A stretch of DNA of 64,000 nucleotides, taken from Pseudomonadota bacterium (lineage in GTDB: Bacteria; Desulfobacterota; Desulfobulbia; Desulfobulbales; SURF-16). The notes below the pieces were generated by a model that worked only from the letters and a program-made list of their open reading frames with translations, was not told where the DNA came from and made no database searches. The stretch lies in the NCBI GenBank assembly GCA_018897105.1, contig JAHILF010000141.1, positions 1 through 64,000 of the forward strand, given 5' to 3'. Within the stretch, counting starts at the first letter, position 1, and every line of letters starts with the position of its first letter. Positions 24,540-34,903 of this stretch are shown piece after piece. The translations under genes were made by a program, and so were the position numbers.

Positions 24540-24892
24540 GCTGAGACCTCCTCGGGGGGAGCGGCGGTTTCCTTGACGCCGGAGCTGATGGTATATGATT
24601 CTTCCACCTCGCTGACAAAGATCTTGCCGTCACCGAATGCGCCTTTGGTGCCGGAACGGGCCGTATCCATGATGGTCTGGATGACGAAATCCTTATCTTC
24701 GCTTCTGACAACGCTCATCAGCATCATTTTGGGAATTTCGTCGTAGGTGACCTCTCCGATTTTAATGCCGCGCTGCTTGCCGCGGCCGGCCACCGAATAT
24801 TTGGTCACAGCAGGAAAGCCGGCATCCATGAGTGCGGCAAGGATTTTGTCTGCTCTTTCCGGTCTGACAATTGCTCTGATCATAGTCAACAT
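24536..24892 (-). CDS. nifI1: Nitrogen-regulatory PII-like protein NifI1
   Basis: A 118-residue PII-family protein beginning MLTMIRAIVRPERADKIL, with SVAGRGKQRGIKIGE in the T-loop area and GAFGDGKIFVSEVEESYTI near the end. Position directly after nifH identifies it as NifI1. GGAG lies eight bases before the ATG at 24892. It is separated from nifH by ~110 bases, mostly minisatellite. Confidence 0.94.
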   Translation of the reverse strand: MLTMIRAIVRPERADKILAALMDAGFPAVTKYSVAGRGKQRGIKIGEVTYDEIPKMMLMSVVRSEDKDFVIQTIMDTARSGTKGAFGDGKIFVSEVEESYTISSGVKETAAPPEEVSA

Positions 24893-24911
24893 AGTATTAT
24901 CTCCAGTATGT

Positions 24912-25003
24912 AGAGGAACGTTTAAGCGTTTGAACGTTCCAGTGTTTAAATATTCCAGCGTTCCAGCGTTTAAACGGTTAAGCGCTCAAACATTTGAGCG
25001 GTT
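24912..25003. repeat. GTTTAAGCG/GTTCCAGCG minisatellite between nifH and nifI1
   Basis: About ten degenerate units (TTTAAGCG, TTTGAACG, TTCCAGTG, TTCCAGCG, TTTAAACGG, TCAAACATTTGAGCGG) occupy the gap. It is the longest of the nif-operon tracts, and the palindromic units could fold in the transcript. Confidence 0.82.
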
Positions 25004-25876
<873 letters not shown>

Positions 25877-26007
25877 TTAATTTTTGCGGAAATTGCATTT
25901 TTGTTATATTGCCGCATTATCCAAAGGTTTTCTCTGTTCGGCCATGGAACATGATTGCAACGGGTTTCGCTGCCCATGTCGGCCTGTATGTTTTGTTTCC
26001 CTTAAAG

Positions 26008-26022
26008 GCAAGAGGTGTGCCA
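26008..26022 (-). promoter_or_regulatory. Sigma-54 (-24/-12) promoter of the nifH operon
   Basis: The minus strand reads TGGCACACCTCTTGC, an exact TGGCAC-N5-TTGC match. Almost identical to the nifE promoter (TGGCACACCGGTTGC), so the two operons should respond together. Confidence 0.94.
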
Positions 26023-26121
26023 CTCGGGAGAGATAAAAAGTATTGTTGATTTATCAATACGTTAACTAGGTATTGCGGGTAAAGATGGCACAGCGGGGAA
26101 GGAGATGGTGACAAGCGCTTT

Positions 26122-26137
26122 TGTCTGGAAGATGACA
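26122..26137. promoter_or_regulatory. NifA upstream activator site for nifH
   Basis: TGTCTGGAAGATGACA matches TGT-N10-ACA and lies ~100 bases upstream of the -24 element, the same geometry as at nifE. Confidence 0.85.
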
Positions 26138-26402
26138 AAAAAGAAGTTCCTGTTTCAATTTTGTAGCATGGAAGTTGTCGCCCGCCTTTGGAGAAATATT
26201 ACGAAAAAGTAATATTTAATTTGGTTAAATTTACAATTATGACATTTGTGCAGGCCGGGATAAGTGAAATCAGTTGGTATTTTTTATATTTATTTCAATA
26301 TAATAGGAGAATACTTTGATGCGGGGCTGGAGCGGAATATATTTTGCAAAACTCAGATACATATATGTATTGATATGAATTCAGCCATTGATCGGAGCAA
26401 AA

Positions 26403-28004
26403 ATGACAGTTCCAAGCGTTATTCCATCTTCCCAGAAGCCGACGATTGAAGCCCTTGAGCTGCAGGCCTTAAGTGAGATCTGTCAGCTCATCGGTTCTGC
26501 GGTTCATCTGGACACCACCCTCAGCAAGATACTCCGCATCGTGCATGACATCCTGCGCATGGAGCGGGCCACCCTGCTTCTGCTCGATAAATCGGGAGAA
26601 AAGTTGAGCATCCGCGCCTCATACGGGCTGAGCGTCCAGGAGGAGCAGCGCGGGGTATATGGTCTGAACGAGGGGATTTGCGGTCAAATTTTCAGGACCT
26701 GTTCCCCCTTTGTCGTTCCCGATATCCAGAGTGAACCCCTCTTTCTCAACAGAACAAAGGCCAGGTCCAAGATCAGCAAGGAACGCATCTCCTTTATCGG
26801 CGTGCCGGTTATGCTGTCCCAGAAGCCCGTTGGGGTGCTCAGTGTGGATCGACTCTTCGGCATGGATGTTTCCTTTGAGGAGGACATACGTTTTCTTAAC
26901 GTGCTGTCCATCCTGATTGCTCAGTTTCTCAGTCTGCATCGGGCCATCATCCGCAACCAGGCGGTGTTGGTGGAGGAGAATAAGAGCCTGAAGGCCGAAC
27001 TGCACAGCCGTTACAACCGGCATTACATGATCGGGCAAAGCAAGGCCATGCAGGGCATTTTCTGGAGCATTGAGAAGGTGGCGCCCAGTCGGGCCACGGT
27101 GCTGCTGTTGGGTGAGTCCGGCACCGGCAAGGAACTGGTAGCCAGGGCTCTCCATCAGGCCAGCACCCGCAAGGACAAGGCCTTTATTAAGGTCAACTGC
27201 GCCGCCCTGCCGGAAAACCTGCTGGAAAGTGAACTGCTGGGCCATGAAAAGGGGGCGTTCACCGGCGCGGTGAGCACCAAGCCTGGTCGATTTGAACTGG
27301 CCAATGGCGGGACGCTGTTTCTTGATGAGATCGGCGAGCTGCCGCTTGCCTTGCAGTCCAAGTTATTGCGGGTTTTGCAGGAGAGCCAGTTCGAGCGGCT
27401 GGGCGGCACCTCCACCCTGACCGTTGATGTGCGTATTATAGCGGCAACAAATGTCAGTCTTGAGAATGCCGTGCTTGAGGGCAAATTCCGCAATGATCTC
27501 TATTATCGGCTGAATGTGGTGCCGCTCACCCTGCCGCCCCTGAGGGAGAGAAGAGATGACATTCCTCTGCTGCTGGATCATTTTCTCAGGTCGAGCAATA
27601 AGCGCAATGAGAAAAATGTGAAAATGACCAAGGAGTTTCTTGATTTTCTGACCGCCTATGACTGGCCCGGCAATGTCAGGGAATTGCAGAACCTGGTGGA
27701 GCGGCTGGTCATTCTCTCTGATAGCGGTTGGCTGCAGATTTCGGATATGCCGGACAGGATGTTTGCCGGGCCGCAGCCGGTTGCTGTTGCGCTTCAGAGT
27801 TCCGGGGAAGATTTGGTTCCCGCGGCAGGAGGCAATGAAAGAAGGGGGAGAGTGCTGAAGGACATTGAACGGGTGGAAATCGAGGCTTCTCTCAAACGGC
27901 ACGGTTGGGTGCAGTCCAGGGCCGCCCGGGAGCTGGGCTTGACCCAGCGGCAGATTGGCTATAAGATCAAGAAGTATGGCCTGACAAGGCCGGAGCAGTG
28001 GTAA
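26403..28004 (+). CDS. nifA: Nif-specific sigma-54 transcriptional activator NifA
   Basis: The enhancer-binding activator of nif promoters, 533 residues. An N-terminal GAF domain (~20-180) is followed by the AAA+ domain with Walker [15 protein letters not shown], the sigma-54 contact loop [16 protein letters not shown] and [22 protein letters not shown]-terminal Fis-type helix-turn-helix ([23 protein letters not shown]) reads TGT-N10-ACA sites. ATG at 26403 (MTVPSVIPS) has GGAG five bases upstream; the track's TTG is rejected. Divergent from nifH. Confidence 0.95.
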   Translation: MTVPSVIPSSQKPTIEALELQALSEICQLIGSAVHLDTTLSKILRIVHDILRMERATLLLLDKSGEKLSIRASYGLSVQEEQRGVYGLNEGICGQIFRTCSPFVVPDIQSEPLFLNRTKARSKISKERISFIGVPVMLSQKPVGVLSVDRLFGMDVSFEEDIRFLNVLSILIAQFLSLHRAIIRNQAVLVEENKSLKAELHSRYNRHYMIGQSKAMQGIFWSIEKVAPSRATVLLLGESGTGKELVARALHQASTRKDKAFIKVNCAALPENLLESELLGHEKGAFTGAVSTKPGRFELANGGTLFLDEIGELPLALQSKLLRVLQESQFERLGGTSTLTVDVRIIAATNVSLENAVLEGKFRNDLYYRLNVVPLTLPPLRERRDDIPLLLDHFLRSSNKRNEKNVKMTKEFLDFLTAYDWPGNVRELQNLVERLVILSDSGWLQISDMPDRMFAGPQPVAVALQSSGEDLVPAAGGNERRGRVLKDIERVEIEASLKRHGWVQSRAARELGLTQRQIGYKIKKYGLTRPEQW

Positions 28005-28114
28005 GATAACGGGAGGAAGGCAGAGGGGGTGAACCTTTGCTTTTCTTTTGTTTATTTTTAAGGGGCTGATGCCTGATGGGGTTAGTCGCTTTGCCGCAGC
28101 AGGACTGAGGCCGG

Positions 28115-29221
28115 TCAGCCGCTGATAATCCCAAGAATTTCCTCATCATTGAGTGGTCGTCTTTTGCTGTCTGCCTGATGGCGGACAAGTTTAACAACCT
28201 GCTCAAGCCTTTCCGCCGGCAGGGCACAACCCAGGGCGTGCAGCCGGTCCTGGATGGCCCTTTTACCTGATTTCCTGCCCAGCAAGAGTCGGCGCTCTCC
28301 GCCCACCCTTTCCGGATCATAGGGCTCATAGGTGGCCGGATTTCTGGTCAGGCCCTGCAGGTGAAGACCGGTTTCGCAGGTAAAGATTTCCTCCCCCACC
28401 AAGGGATGAGAGCCGGGAATCTGCCTTGCGGCGGCATGGGCCACGGTTAGACAGAGCGGACGAAGATGTTCGGTTTTGTAGGGCCGTCTTTCGCCACGCA
28501 GGGCAAGGTAGCCTGCCATCTCCTCCACTCGGCTGTTGCCGGCCCGCTCCCCGATACCGAGAACAGTAGCGTCAGCCCAGTCGGCCCCGGCCTCAAGTGC
28601 GGCAATGCCATTAGCCGTGGCCATGCCGAAATCGTTATGGGCATGAATGCCGATCTCAAGCGAGCTGATCCTGGCAATCTTGCGGACGAGGCCGGCGATT
28701 GTCCCAGGGCTGGCGATTCCCACCGTGTCCGCCAGCCGCACCCTGGCGGCCCCGGCTTGTTCCGCGATTTGAATGAGCTGCACCAGAAAATCCTCATCGG
28801 CCCGGGTGGCATCTTCCAGTCCAACGGAAACAATGGGAATGCCTTTTGCCAGGCTGTGCCGGATAGAGGTGGCCAGAGTCTCTTTGACCCAATTGCGGTT
28901 GCGGCCGAGTTTTTCATAAATATGCAGATCCGAGGCCGGGATCGACAGGGAAAGAACGTCAGGGATCAGCGCGGCAGCCACGTCAATGTCAGCGGCAAGG
29001 CATCGGCACCAGAGGGCCATGCGGCTGCCGCTCTTCCTGCGGCGCAGAATGCGCATAAGGAGAGGCAGTTCCTGGTCGTAGGGCGTGGCAATGCCGAGTT
29101 CGATCTCTTCGATGCCGATCCTGGCCAGGAGTTTGGCGATTTTTATTTTTACCGCCAAGGGGAAAAATACTCCGGGGGCCTGCTCTCCTTCACGCAACGT
29201 GCTGTCGATCAGTCCTTTCAT
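28115..29221 (-). CDS. nifV: Homocitrate synthase NifV
   Basis: Condenses acetyl-CoA and 2-oxoglutarate to homocitrate, the organic ligand of FeMo-co. The 368-residue HMGL-like protein opens MKGLIDSTLREGEQAPGV and has IGIHAHNDFGMATANGIAALEAGADWADATVLGIGERAGN, typical of the NifV/isopropylmalate synthase family. No C-terminal leucine-regulatory domain is present, which favours NifV over LeuA. Start set at the ATG 29221 (AGAGG upstream); the longer track ORF runs into the next gene. Convergent with nifA. Confidence 0.93.
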   Translation of the reverse strand: MKGLIDSTLREGEQAPGVFFPLAVKIKIAKLLARIGIEEIELGIATPYDQELPLLMRILRRRKSGSRMALWCRCLAADIDVAAALIPDVLSLSIPASDLHIYEKLGRNRNWVKETLATSIRHSLAKGIPIVSVGLEDATRADEDFLVQLIQIAEQAGAARVRLADTVGIASPGTIAGLVRKIARISSLEIGIHAHNDFGMATANGIAALEAGADWADATVLGIGERAGNSRVEEMAGYLALRGERRPYKTEHLRPLCLTVAHAAARQIPGSHPLVGEEIFTCETGLHLQGLTRNPATYEPYDPERVGGERRLLLGRKSGKRAIQDRLHALGCALPAERLEQVVKLVRHQADSKRRPLNDEEILGIISG

Positions 29222-29232
29222 GGTTGCACCTC

Positions 29233-29613
29233 TCAGAAAAGCAGATCCAGAAAAATGGCTATGGCAGAAGTTGCAAAGATGAAAAGGTAATTGAGGTTCT
29301 CCCGTGATTTCTGCAAGGACGACAGGATGTAGGTCACAACTTGCCGGTCGTTGGCCGAAAACTCTTCGCCTTTTTCCAGTTTGTCGATCAGGTTGAATTC
29401 GCTGATGGCCTTTTTGCGTTTTTCGGTGATGGAGTAGCGGAAGCCGAAAAAGAGGATGTAGCCGATGATGCCCATGTACCATACCGGTCGGAATAGTTGC
29501 GGCTGCAGGTCTTTTATGGCCATCAGAGCCCGGAAGGACAGGGCGGACATGAGCCCAATGACAAAAAAAAGATTAATAACGATTGGCGGCAGGGTATGTG
29601 GTGAGTTTTTCAT
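29233..29613 (-). CDS. Small membrane protein of unknown function
   Basis: A 126-residue protein with about three predicted membrane segments: IVINLFFVIGLMSAL near the N-terminus, PVWYMGIIGYILFFGF in the middle, and LNYLFIFATSAIAIFLDLLF at the end. A charged loop (TEKRKKAISEFNLIDKLEKG) lies between the last two. ATG at 29613 with GGAG upstream, inside the end of the preceding gene (one base after its stop), so the two are translationally coupled. No family recognised; it lies 11 bases before nifV. Confidence 0.75.
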   Translation of the reverse strand: MKNSPHTLPPIVINLFFVIGLMSALSFRALMAIKDLQPQLFRPVWYMGIIGYILFFGFRYSITEKRKKAISEFNLIDKLEKGEEFSANDRQVVTYILSSLQKSRENLNYLFIFATSAIAIFLDLLF

Positions 29614-29614
29614 C

Positions 29615-30925
29615 TCAAGACTCCTCAATCTGCCGGCGGAACCAGTGAAGCTGTTTGTCCCGGATCTTTTTCATGTCCAGATGATAGATGTTCTGCGGGA
29701 AAAGTAGTTCGGCAACCCCGGTGTCAAAGATGCGTTTGACCTCATACTCATCGTGGGAAACGTCCCTCTGGTAGATATAATTGAGGTAGCTCTGGTAAGT
29801 ATGAACGATAAACTCAACCCGCATGCCGCCGAGCCTGGCAAAAAACTTGAACATGGCGGTGTTGGAGGAGCTGCCTGTGTTTTTACTGGCCCTTTTGGGC
29901 CCGGTGAGCGAGTCGGAGATGTCCTCGAGCGCCATGAAGGAATTGGCTTTAATAGCGCTGCTGGTCAGGTGCTTCTGGAATATCTTGATATCCTGGGTTG
30001 ATTCCAGCACCCCCATGAGGCCTAATTCGTCGTCCACCGCCACCGCAGGATTTTCCTCCCCCTTGCGCAGCAGTTTCAGCACCTTTGCCTCAGGCGGTTT
30101 TTTGCGGATCGAGACATAGATGGGGATTTCCCTGTCGTTTTGAGAAAAGCGCCGCCGCTTGAGCAGGGTGAGCTTCTGCCCCGGCTCAAGGGAGATGTGC
30201 TCCGCCTCTTTGCGGCTGATGATCTTCAGCTGTTGGCAGGTGAAATGATCCTTTTCGTGGGTGCTGAGCAGATAGACGATTTCCAGTTCACCGATCTTGG
30301 CCTTTTTGCTCCAGACATGATCGTTGAGAAATTCGAGGAACTGGGCAAACTTGTTCTCAATGCCTGTTTCGCGTTCCCTCTGGTCGATTGAGCCGGCCAG
30401 GTTCATGAGGATAAGCTTGCGTTTGGCTTCATAGCGGGCCTTCAGGTGGTAACGGTCGTCGAAAACGATGAGCAGCAGTTCCGCGGGACTGCTCAGGGCA
30501 TCTATTTCGTTGGTCATCTCAATGTGGGAACTGTAATTGGCCAACACCTTGCTGCGCAGGTAACGGATCACGCCGTCTGCTGTTCTGGAGTAATTGTTGA
30601 CCCGGGAGACGATTTCCCGTTCCGTGCCTTCGATGCCGAACATGTTGCCCAAGAGCATATAGGCGCGGTGGTCTATTTCCTGGCGGCGGGTTCGGTCATG
30701 GAGCAGGGTCTGGATGGCGGCAAATGATCGGACATTGAGAAATTCAAAGATCTGGTTGCGGATGACGCGGTATTTTGTTGATAACTCTCCTCTGCCGAGC
30801 AGGGACGCCATGTCGCGGGCCTGCCGGGAAAAATTGCTGCTGCTCGGTTGCAGGCTGGCCTGGGTTGCAAAAGGCCCGCTCTGGTCAAGCAGGAGAAACA
30901 TATTGTTCTGGGTTGTCTGAGGCAT
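29615..30925 (-). CDS. Unknown 436-residue cytoplasmic protein
   Basis: I do not recognise this family. There is no signal peptide or membrane segment. The sequence is charged and mixed alpha/beta, with a Ser-rich linker (SKNTGSSSNTAM) around residue 355 and an aromatic-rich end (FIVHTYQSYLNYIYQRD, HWFRRQ). It is coupled to the following membrane protein gene and lies between the amidotransferase-like gene and nifV. The start at 30925 has no strong ribosome site; M9 is an alternative. Context suggests a nitrogen-linked role but this is weak. Confidence 0.75.
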   Translation of the reverse strand: MPQTTQNNMFLLLDQSGPFATQASLQPSSSNFSRQARDMASLLGRGELSTKYRVIRNQIFEFLNVRSFAAIQTLLHDRTRRQEIDHRAYMLLGNMFGIEGTEREIVSRVNNYSRTADGVIRYLRSKVLANYSSHIEMTNEIDALSSPAELLLIVFDDRYHLKARYEAKRKLILMNLAGSIDQRERETGIENKFAQFLEFLNDHVWSKKAKIGELEIVYLLSTHEKDHFTCQQLKIISRKEAEHISLEPGQKLTLLKRRRFSQNDREIPIYVSIRKKPPEAKVLKLLRKGEENPAVAVDDELGLMGVLESTQDIKIFQKHLTSSAIKANSFMALEDISDSLTGPKRASKNTGSSSNTAMFKFFARLGGMRVEFIVHTYQSYLNYIYQRDVSHDEYEVKRIFDTGVAELLFPQNIYHLDMKKIRDKQLHWFRRQIEES

Positions 30926-30976
30926 GAGATATCTTTACCGTAAAGAAAATAAAATGCAAAAATAACTTTGGTCGAA

Positions 30977-31708
30977 TCAGGCGTGTTTTTGCGTCAACCT
31001 GATAAAATTCCTGAAAAATTGATGAAAATGGCGCCCGGTCAGCCATTTTTGTTTTTCTGCATCCGCCGCTATCTGTTTTGTACTGATATTCTTGCCGGGG
31101 ATGGAGTCGAGCCATTCAGAGTCCTTGTCGAGCCAGACGGAGACGTCTTCCGGGGCAGCGGCGTGATTGTCAAACTGGACACCGATAATGTATGGCCTGT
31201 TCTGCACGGTAAAGGCCTCAACCTGGCATTCCTTTGAGGTAGCCAGGATTTGAAAATGACTGGGAACGGGCGGTATAACCGCCTGCCCGTGCCATTTGAA
31301 CAGGGGCGGATGGGTGTCAATGCCCTTGAATATCGGATGGGCGCGGCCATTGCTTGTCAGGTGACCCTCGATAAAACCGATACTGTGACAGAAGTTGGGG
31401 CCGATACGGCCGCCCAGTGCTTCCGCCAGAAGCTGGTGGCCGAGGCAGATGCCGAGGCATGGTTTGTCACTTTGCAGCCAGCGCCGGATGGTCTGTTTTT
31501 CTCGGTGCAGGAAGGGATACTCCTCTACCTGGTTGACATTGGGGCCTCCTCCGAGGATGATAAGGCCGTTGTAAGACGACAGGTCGGGGATTTGCTGATG
31601 CCACAACTCAATAACGTCTAATCTCGCGTTATCCCTGGCTGCGGCCTCAAGAAGGAATTTCCCCGGACCTTCCCACCATACATGTTGAAAAACGGCTAGC
31701 TGTATCAT
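30977..31708 (-). CDS. Class I glutamine amidotransferase-like protein
   Basis: A 243-residue GATase1-fold protein. The nucleophile elbow is intact (PCLGICLGHQLLAEALGG, Cys ~85). The usual GVQFHPE catalytic His-Glu motif reads GVQFDNHAAAPED, with the His displaced, so glutaminase activity may be lost or the triad shifted. It lies downstream of the porin and amt genes, after a terminator, in a nitrogen-assimilation neighbourhood. Stand-alone members include GMP synthase-like and peptidase-like proteins; the substrate is unknown. Confidence 0.82.
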   Translation of the reverse strand: MIQLAVFQHVWWEGPGKFLLEAAARDNARLDVIELWHQQIPDLSSYNGLIILGGGPNVNQVEEYPFLHREKQTIRRWLQSDKPCLGICLGHQLLAEALGGRIGPNFCHSIGFIEGHLTSNGRAHPIFKGIDTHPPLFKWHGQAVIPPVPSHFQILATSKECQVEAFTVQNRPYIIGVQFDNHAAAPEDVSVWLDKDSEWLDSIPGKNISTKQIAADAEKQKWLTGRHFHQFFRNFIRLTQKHA

Positions 31709-31721
31709 GGTGTTTTCTGTC

Positions 31722-31767
31722 TAAAAAGGCGCACAGGGTCGGTGAGGGGCGAGAAACCCTGTGCGCC
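31722..31767 (-). terminator. Rho-independent terminator after the porin gene
   Basis: A perfect 12-bp stem (GGCGCACAGGGT / ACCCTGTGCGCC) followed on the minus strand by TTTTT. It closes the glnB-amt-porin transcription unit. Confidence 0.88.
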
Positions 31768-31793
31768 GGAGAGGGGTGTTTTTTAACGACCCG

Positions 31794-32618
31794 CTAGAAG
31801 GACATACTCAGGGTTACGCCGCCGTATACAAAGTCACTGTCTTCGCCGTTGACGCTGGTGGACTCAAGCAAATCCTGAGCTTCGCTGGATAACGGGAATG
31901 AGTAGTAAATCTCCGGAGTGACGGAGAAATACTCGCCAACAGGGAAACTCATGGACGCAGAAAGGCGGCCGTCATGAAAATCCCGGTAAGCGTCGCCCGT
32001 GGCTACCCAGTCGCCGTTGGCATCCTTGGTCATTTCGGAGTAGCTGCTGTCATCATCGGAGTAAAGATAGCTGACCTGGGCGCCTAAATCCAGGTTCAGT
32101 TTTTCGTTGATAGCAAAGGAATGGGATACGCCCAAGGTGAGGTACCATCCCGGAAGATTGCTGAAGTCCCGGTAAATTGCCAGCGAAGGAGACAGCAAGG
32201 TCTTCAGTGTGGCGCTGACGTAAACTTCCTGAGTGTCTTCCAAACCATCAAGGCCATAATAGATATAGCCAACCCCGTAATCGGCAAAACTGCAGGAGGC
32301 GTCATAGGAGATGGTCATATCTGTTTCGGTCCAGCTGCTAGAGTCCTGATCGTCGCCTCCAAAGGAATCATGCAGGTCCGTATCAAGGTTGCCCCAGAGA
32401 TTGAAGCCGAAGCCTTTGTAGCCAACAGTCATGGAGGGCTGCAGGACGATGCTGTCCTTGCTCAACTCAAAACCGCGCCATACATATTTGCTGAGCGCTG
32501 AGACGCTGAGGTCTGCAGTGGGTTTTTCCTCTTCTGCCCAGGCTGTGGATGCTGCGATGCCGGTGCAGAGAATGCCCATCAGGGCCATGCTGCCTATTGT
32601 TAACATACTCTTTCTCAT
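31794..32618 (-). CDS. TorF-family putative outer-membrane porin
   Basis: A 274-residue protein with a signal peptide (MRKSMLTIGSMALMGILCTG, cleavage near STAWA-EEE) and a beta-barrel pattern of alternating aromatic strands ending in a terminal Phe (TLSMSF). LSKYVWRGFELSKDSIVLQPS is typical of the TIGR02001/TorF group. It may let small nitrogen compounds cross the outer membrane; that is inferred from its place after amt and glnB. Strong ribosome site AAGGAG. Confidence 0.84.
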   Translation of the reverse strand: MRKSMLTIGSMALMGILCTGIAASTAWAEEEKPTADLSVSALSKYVWRGFELSKDSIVLQPSMTVGYKGFGFNLWGNLDTDLHDSFGGDDQDSSSWTETDMTISYDASCSFADYGVGYIYYGLDGLEDTQEVYVSATLKTLLSPSLAIYRDFSNLPGWYLTLGVSHSFAINEKLNLDLGAQVSYLYSDDDSSYSEMTKDANGDWVATGDAYRDFHDGRLSASMSFPVGEYFSVTPEIYYSFPLSSEAQDLLESTSVNGEDSDFVYGGVTLSMSF

Positions 32619-32686
32619 TTTTCTTTCTCCTTGAAAAATAGATTGTTGCGGCGCCCCGTCTGAAGCCGGGGCATTTAAGGTTGGGT

Positions 32687-34006
32687 TTATTTTGTTACCT
32701 GGAAATCGTTATAGGCGTTGGCGCCGTGTTCGCCGATATCAAGGCCTTCCATTTCTTCCTCTTCGCTTACTCTGAGGCCTACGGTCAGGTCAATGGCTTT
32801 GAAGAGGATAAATGCTACGCCAAAGGACCAGATAAATGCTGCACCGATGCCGATCAGCTGAGTGGTCACAATCTTCATTGTGGGGCCTCCCATGTTAAAC
32901 AGTCCTGCCGCCAGGGTGCCCCAAGCCCCGCATACGCCGTGTACCGAAACAGCGCCCACCGGATCATCGATGTGCATGCGGTCGATGAGGTAAACGGAAA
33001 GCACCACCAGGATACCCGCGATAGCGCCGATGATGATTGAGCTGGTCGGGCTGACATTGGCACATCCGGCGGTGATACCTACCAAGCCGGCCAGGGCGCC
33101 GTTCAGACTCATGCCGATATCAGGTTTTTTGAACATGACCCATGAGGTGATCATGCCAAAAACTGCGCCTGCTGCGGCAGCCATGTTGGTGTTGACAAAG
33201 ATCATGGCAATGCTCTTATCCGCCGTGGTGGTGGAGCCTGGGTTGAATCCGAACCAACCCAGCCAGAGGATAAAGACGCCGAGGGCGGCCATGGGGATGT
33301 TGTGACCCGGGATCGCCCGCACTTCACCATTTTTGCCGTATTTGCCGATGCGCGGTCCGAGGACAATGGCGCCGGCCAGAGCAGCCCAGCCACCAATTGA
33401 ATGTACAACAGTTGAGCCGGCAAAGTCAATAAATCCGAGTTTTTCCAACCAGCCATTGCCGTTCAGCAGACTGCCCCAGGCCCAACTGCCGAATATCGGA
33501 TAGATAAAGGCGCAGACAATGGCGCTGTAGATCAAATAGCCGCTAAACTTGGTCCGTTCAGCCATGGCGCCGGAGACAATGGTGGCAGCCGTGGCCGCAA
33601 AGACGCACTGAAACATCCAGAAGGCCAGTACCCAAGGATCGCCGTCGGGCGTCCAGCCGGAGAGGAAAAAATCAGTGGTGCCGAACCAGCCGGTGCTGGT
33701 GGTGCCGAACATCAGGCCAAATCCAACGGCCCAGAAGGCTATGGAGCCCATGGAAAAGTCCATGAGGTTTTTCATCATGATGTTGACCGCATTCTTGGCG
33801 CGGGTAAAACCGGTTTCCACCATGGCGAACCCGGCCTGCATAAAAAAGACAAGGGCTGCGGCGATCAGTGTCCACAGGTAATTGGCGTGTTCCTGAACCA
33901 GGGCGATGGCCGCGGCGTTGCTGATCGCGGTGGGCGCTTCATCGGCTGCCCAAGCCAGGGTGGGCAATATGAGGAGGGCGGTTGTGAGTAGTATTTTTTT
34001 CTTCAT
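32687..34006 (-). CDS. amtB: Ammonium transporter (Amt), glnB-linked
   Basis: A 439-residue Amt/MEP channel with an N-terminal signal-like segment (LPTLAWAADE) and about eleven membrane helices. Signature regions are visible: FFMQAGFAMVETGFTRAKN, DFAGSTVVHSIGGWAALAGA, and SVHGVCGAWGTLAAGLF with the pore His. PII regulation is expected because glnB lies 47 bases upstream in the same direction. One of two Amt proteins here. Confidence 0.94.
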   Translation of the reverse strand: MKKKILLTTALLILPTLAWAADEAPTAISNAAAIALVQEHANYLWTLIAAALVFFMQAGFAMVETGFTRAKNAVNIMMKNLMDFSMGSIAFWAVGFGLMFGTTSTGWFGTTDFFLSGWTPDGDPWVLAFWMFQCVFAATAATIVSGAMAERTKFSGYLIYSAIVCAFIYPIFGSWAWGSLLNGNGWLEKLGFIDFAGSTVVHSIGGWAALAGAIVLGPRIGKYGKNGEVRAIPGHNIPMAALGVFILWLGWFGFNPGSTTTADKSIAMIFVNTNMAAAAGAVFGMITSWVMFKKPDIGMSLNGALAGLVGITAGCANVSPTSSIIIGAIAGILVVLSVYLIDRMHIDDPVGAVSVHGVCGAWGTLAAGLFNMGGPTMKIVTTQLIGIGAAFIWSFGVAFILFKAIDLTVGLRVSEEEEMEGLDIGEHGANAYNDFQVTK

Positions 34007-34053
34007 GATATTTCACCAAAAAATGTAGAGAATTAATCTTTGTTATCTTTCTG

Positions 34054-34395
<342 letters not shown>

Positions 34396-34440
34396 TTACC
34401 CTCCTTAAAGTTGCCGTTAGTTGCTTTGTCAATTTGTATA

Positions 34441-34455
34441 GCCAGTTATGTGCCA
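34441..34455 (-). promoter_or_regulatory. Sigma-54 promoter of glnB-amt-porin
   Basis: The minus strand reads TGGCACATAACTGGC: exact -24 element and GC at -12, one mismatch in TTGC. It lies ~50 bases before the glnB ATG. Confidence 0.82.
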
Positions 34456-34825
34456 AGGGAAGATTTTTTATAAAAAAACTAAATTAACTAATTGAAAATA
34501 TGGATAAATAAGAAAATTTGTATGGGTGTAACGCAGCAAGGCTTTAGTGGGTGTATGTTACAATTATGTAATTTTTTCAATTGTCATGTTGCCAAAAATG
34601 TAAACATGGCTGGTGACGGGTCGGCCGGCGTCCTGTTTCCGGTAATGATTTACTGGCTGCGGCGCCCTGCAGGGCTTTTAGGGCAGCAACAGTTGCTTGA
34701 TTTCTAGATTTGTAAAAAATGATATTTGTTTATTTACAAAAATGTAAATGTTTGCCTGGCGTCTATAAGGATGTTTGTCTATTATTTGTTTTGCTTACAG
34801 TATGTTATCGTGTTTGTGATGGTGA

Positions 34826-34840
34826 TGGCATATCCTTTGC
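34826..34840 (+). promoter_or_regulatory. Sigma-54 promoter of the second amt gene
   Basis: TGGCATATCCTTTGC matches TGGCAY-N5-TTGC. It lies ~64 bases before the amt ATG. Confidence 0.85.
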
Positions 34841-34903
34841 TTTTAAGTTGAGCCAATTGTAAGCCAATGATCAATTTTCACAAAAACAAAAGGAGTAATG
34901 ACA

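Noticed and set aside
24165-24892. Calling the two PII genes glnB/glnK
   Set aside because: Position between nifH and nifD and the divergent T-loops identify them as NifI1/NifI2; the canonical GlnB with Tyr51 is at 34054.
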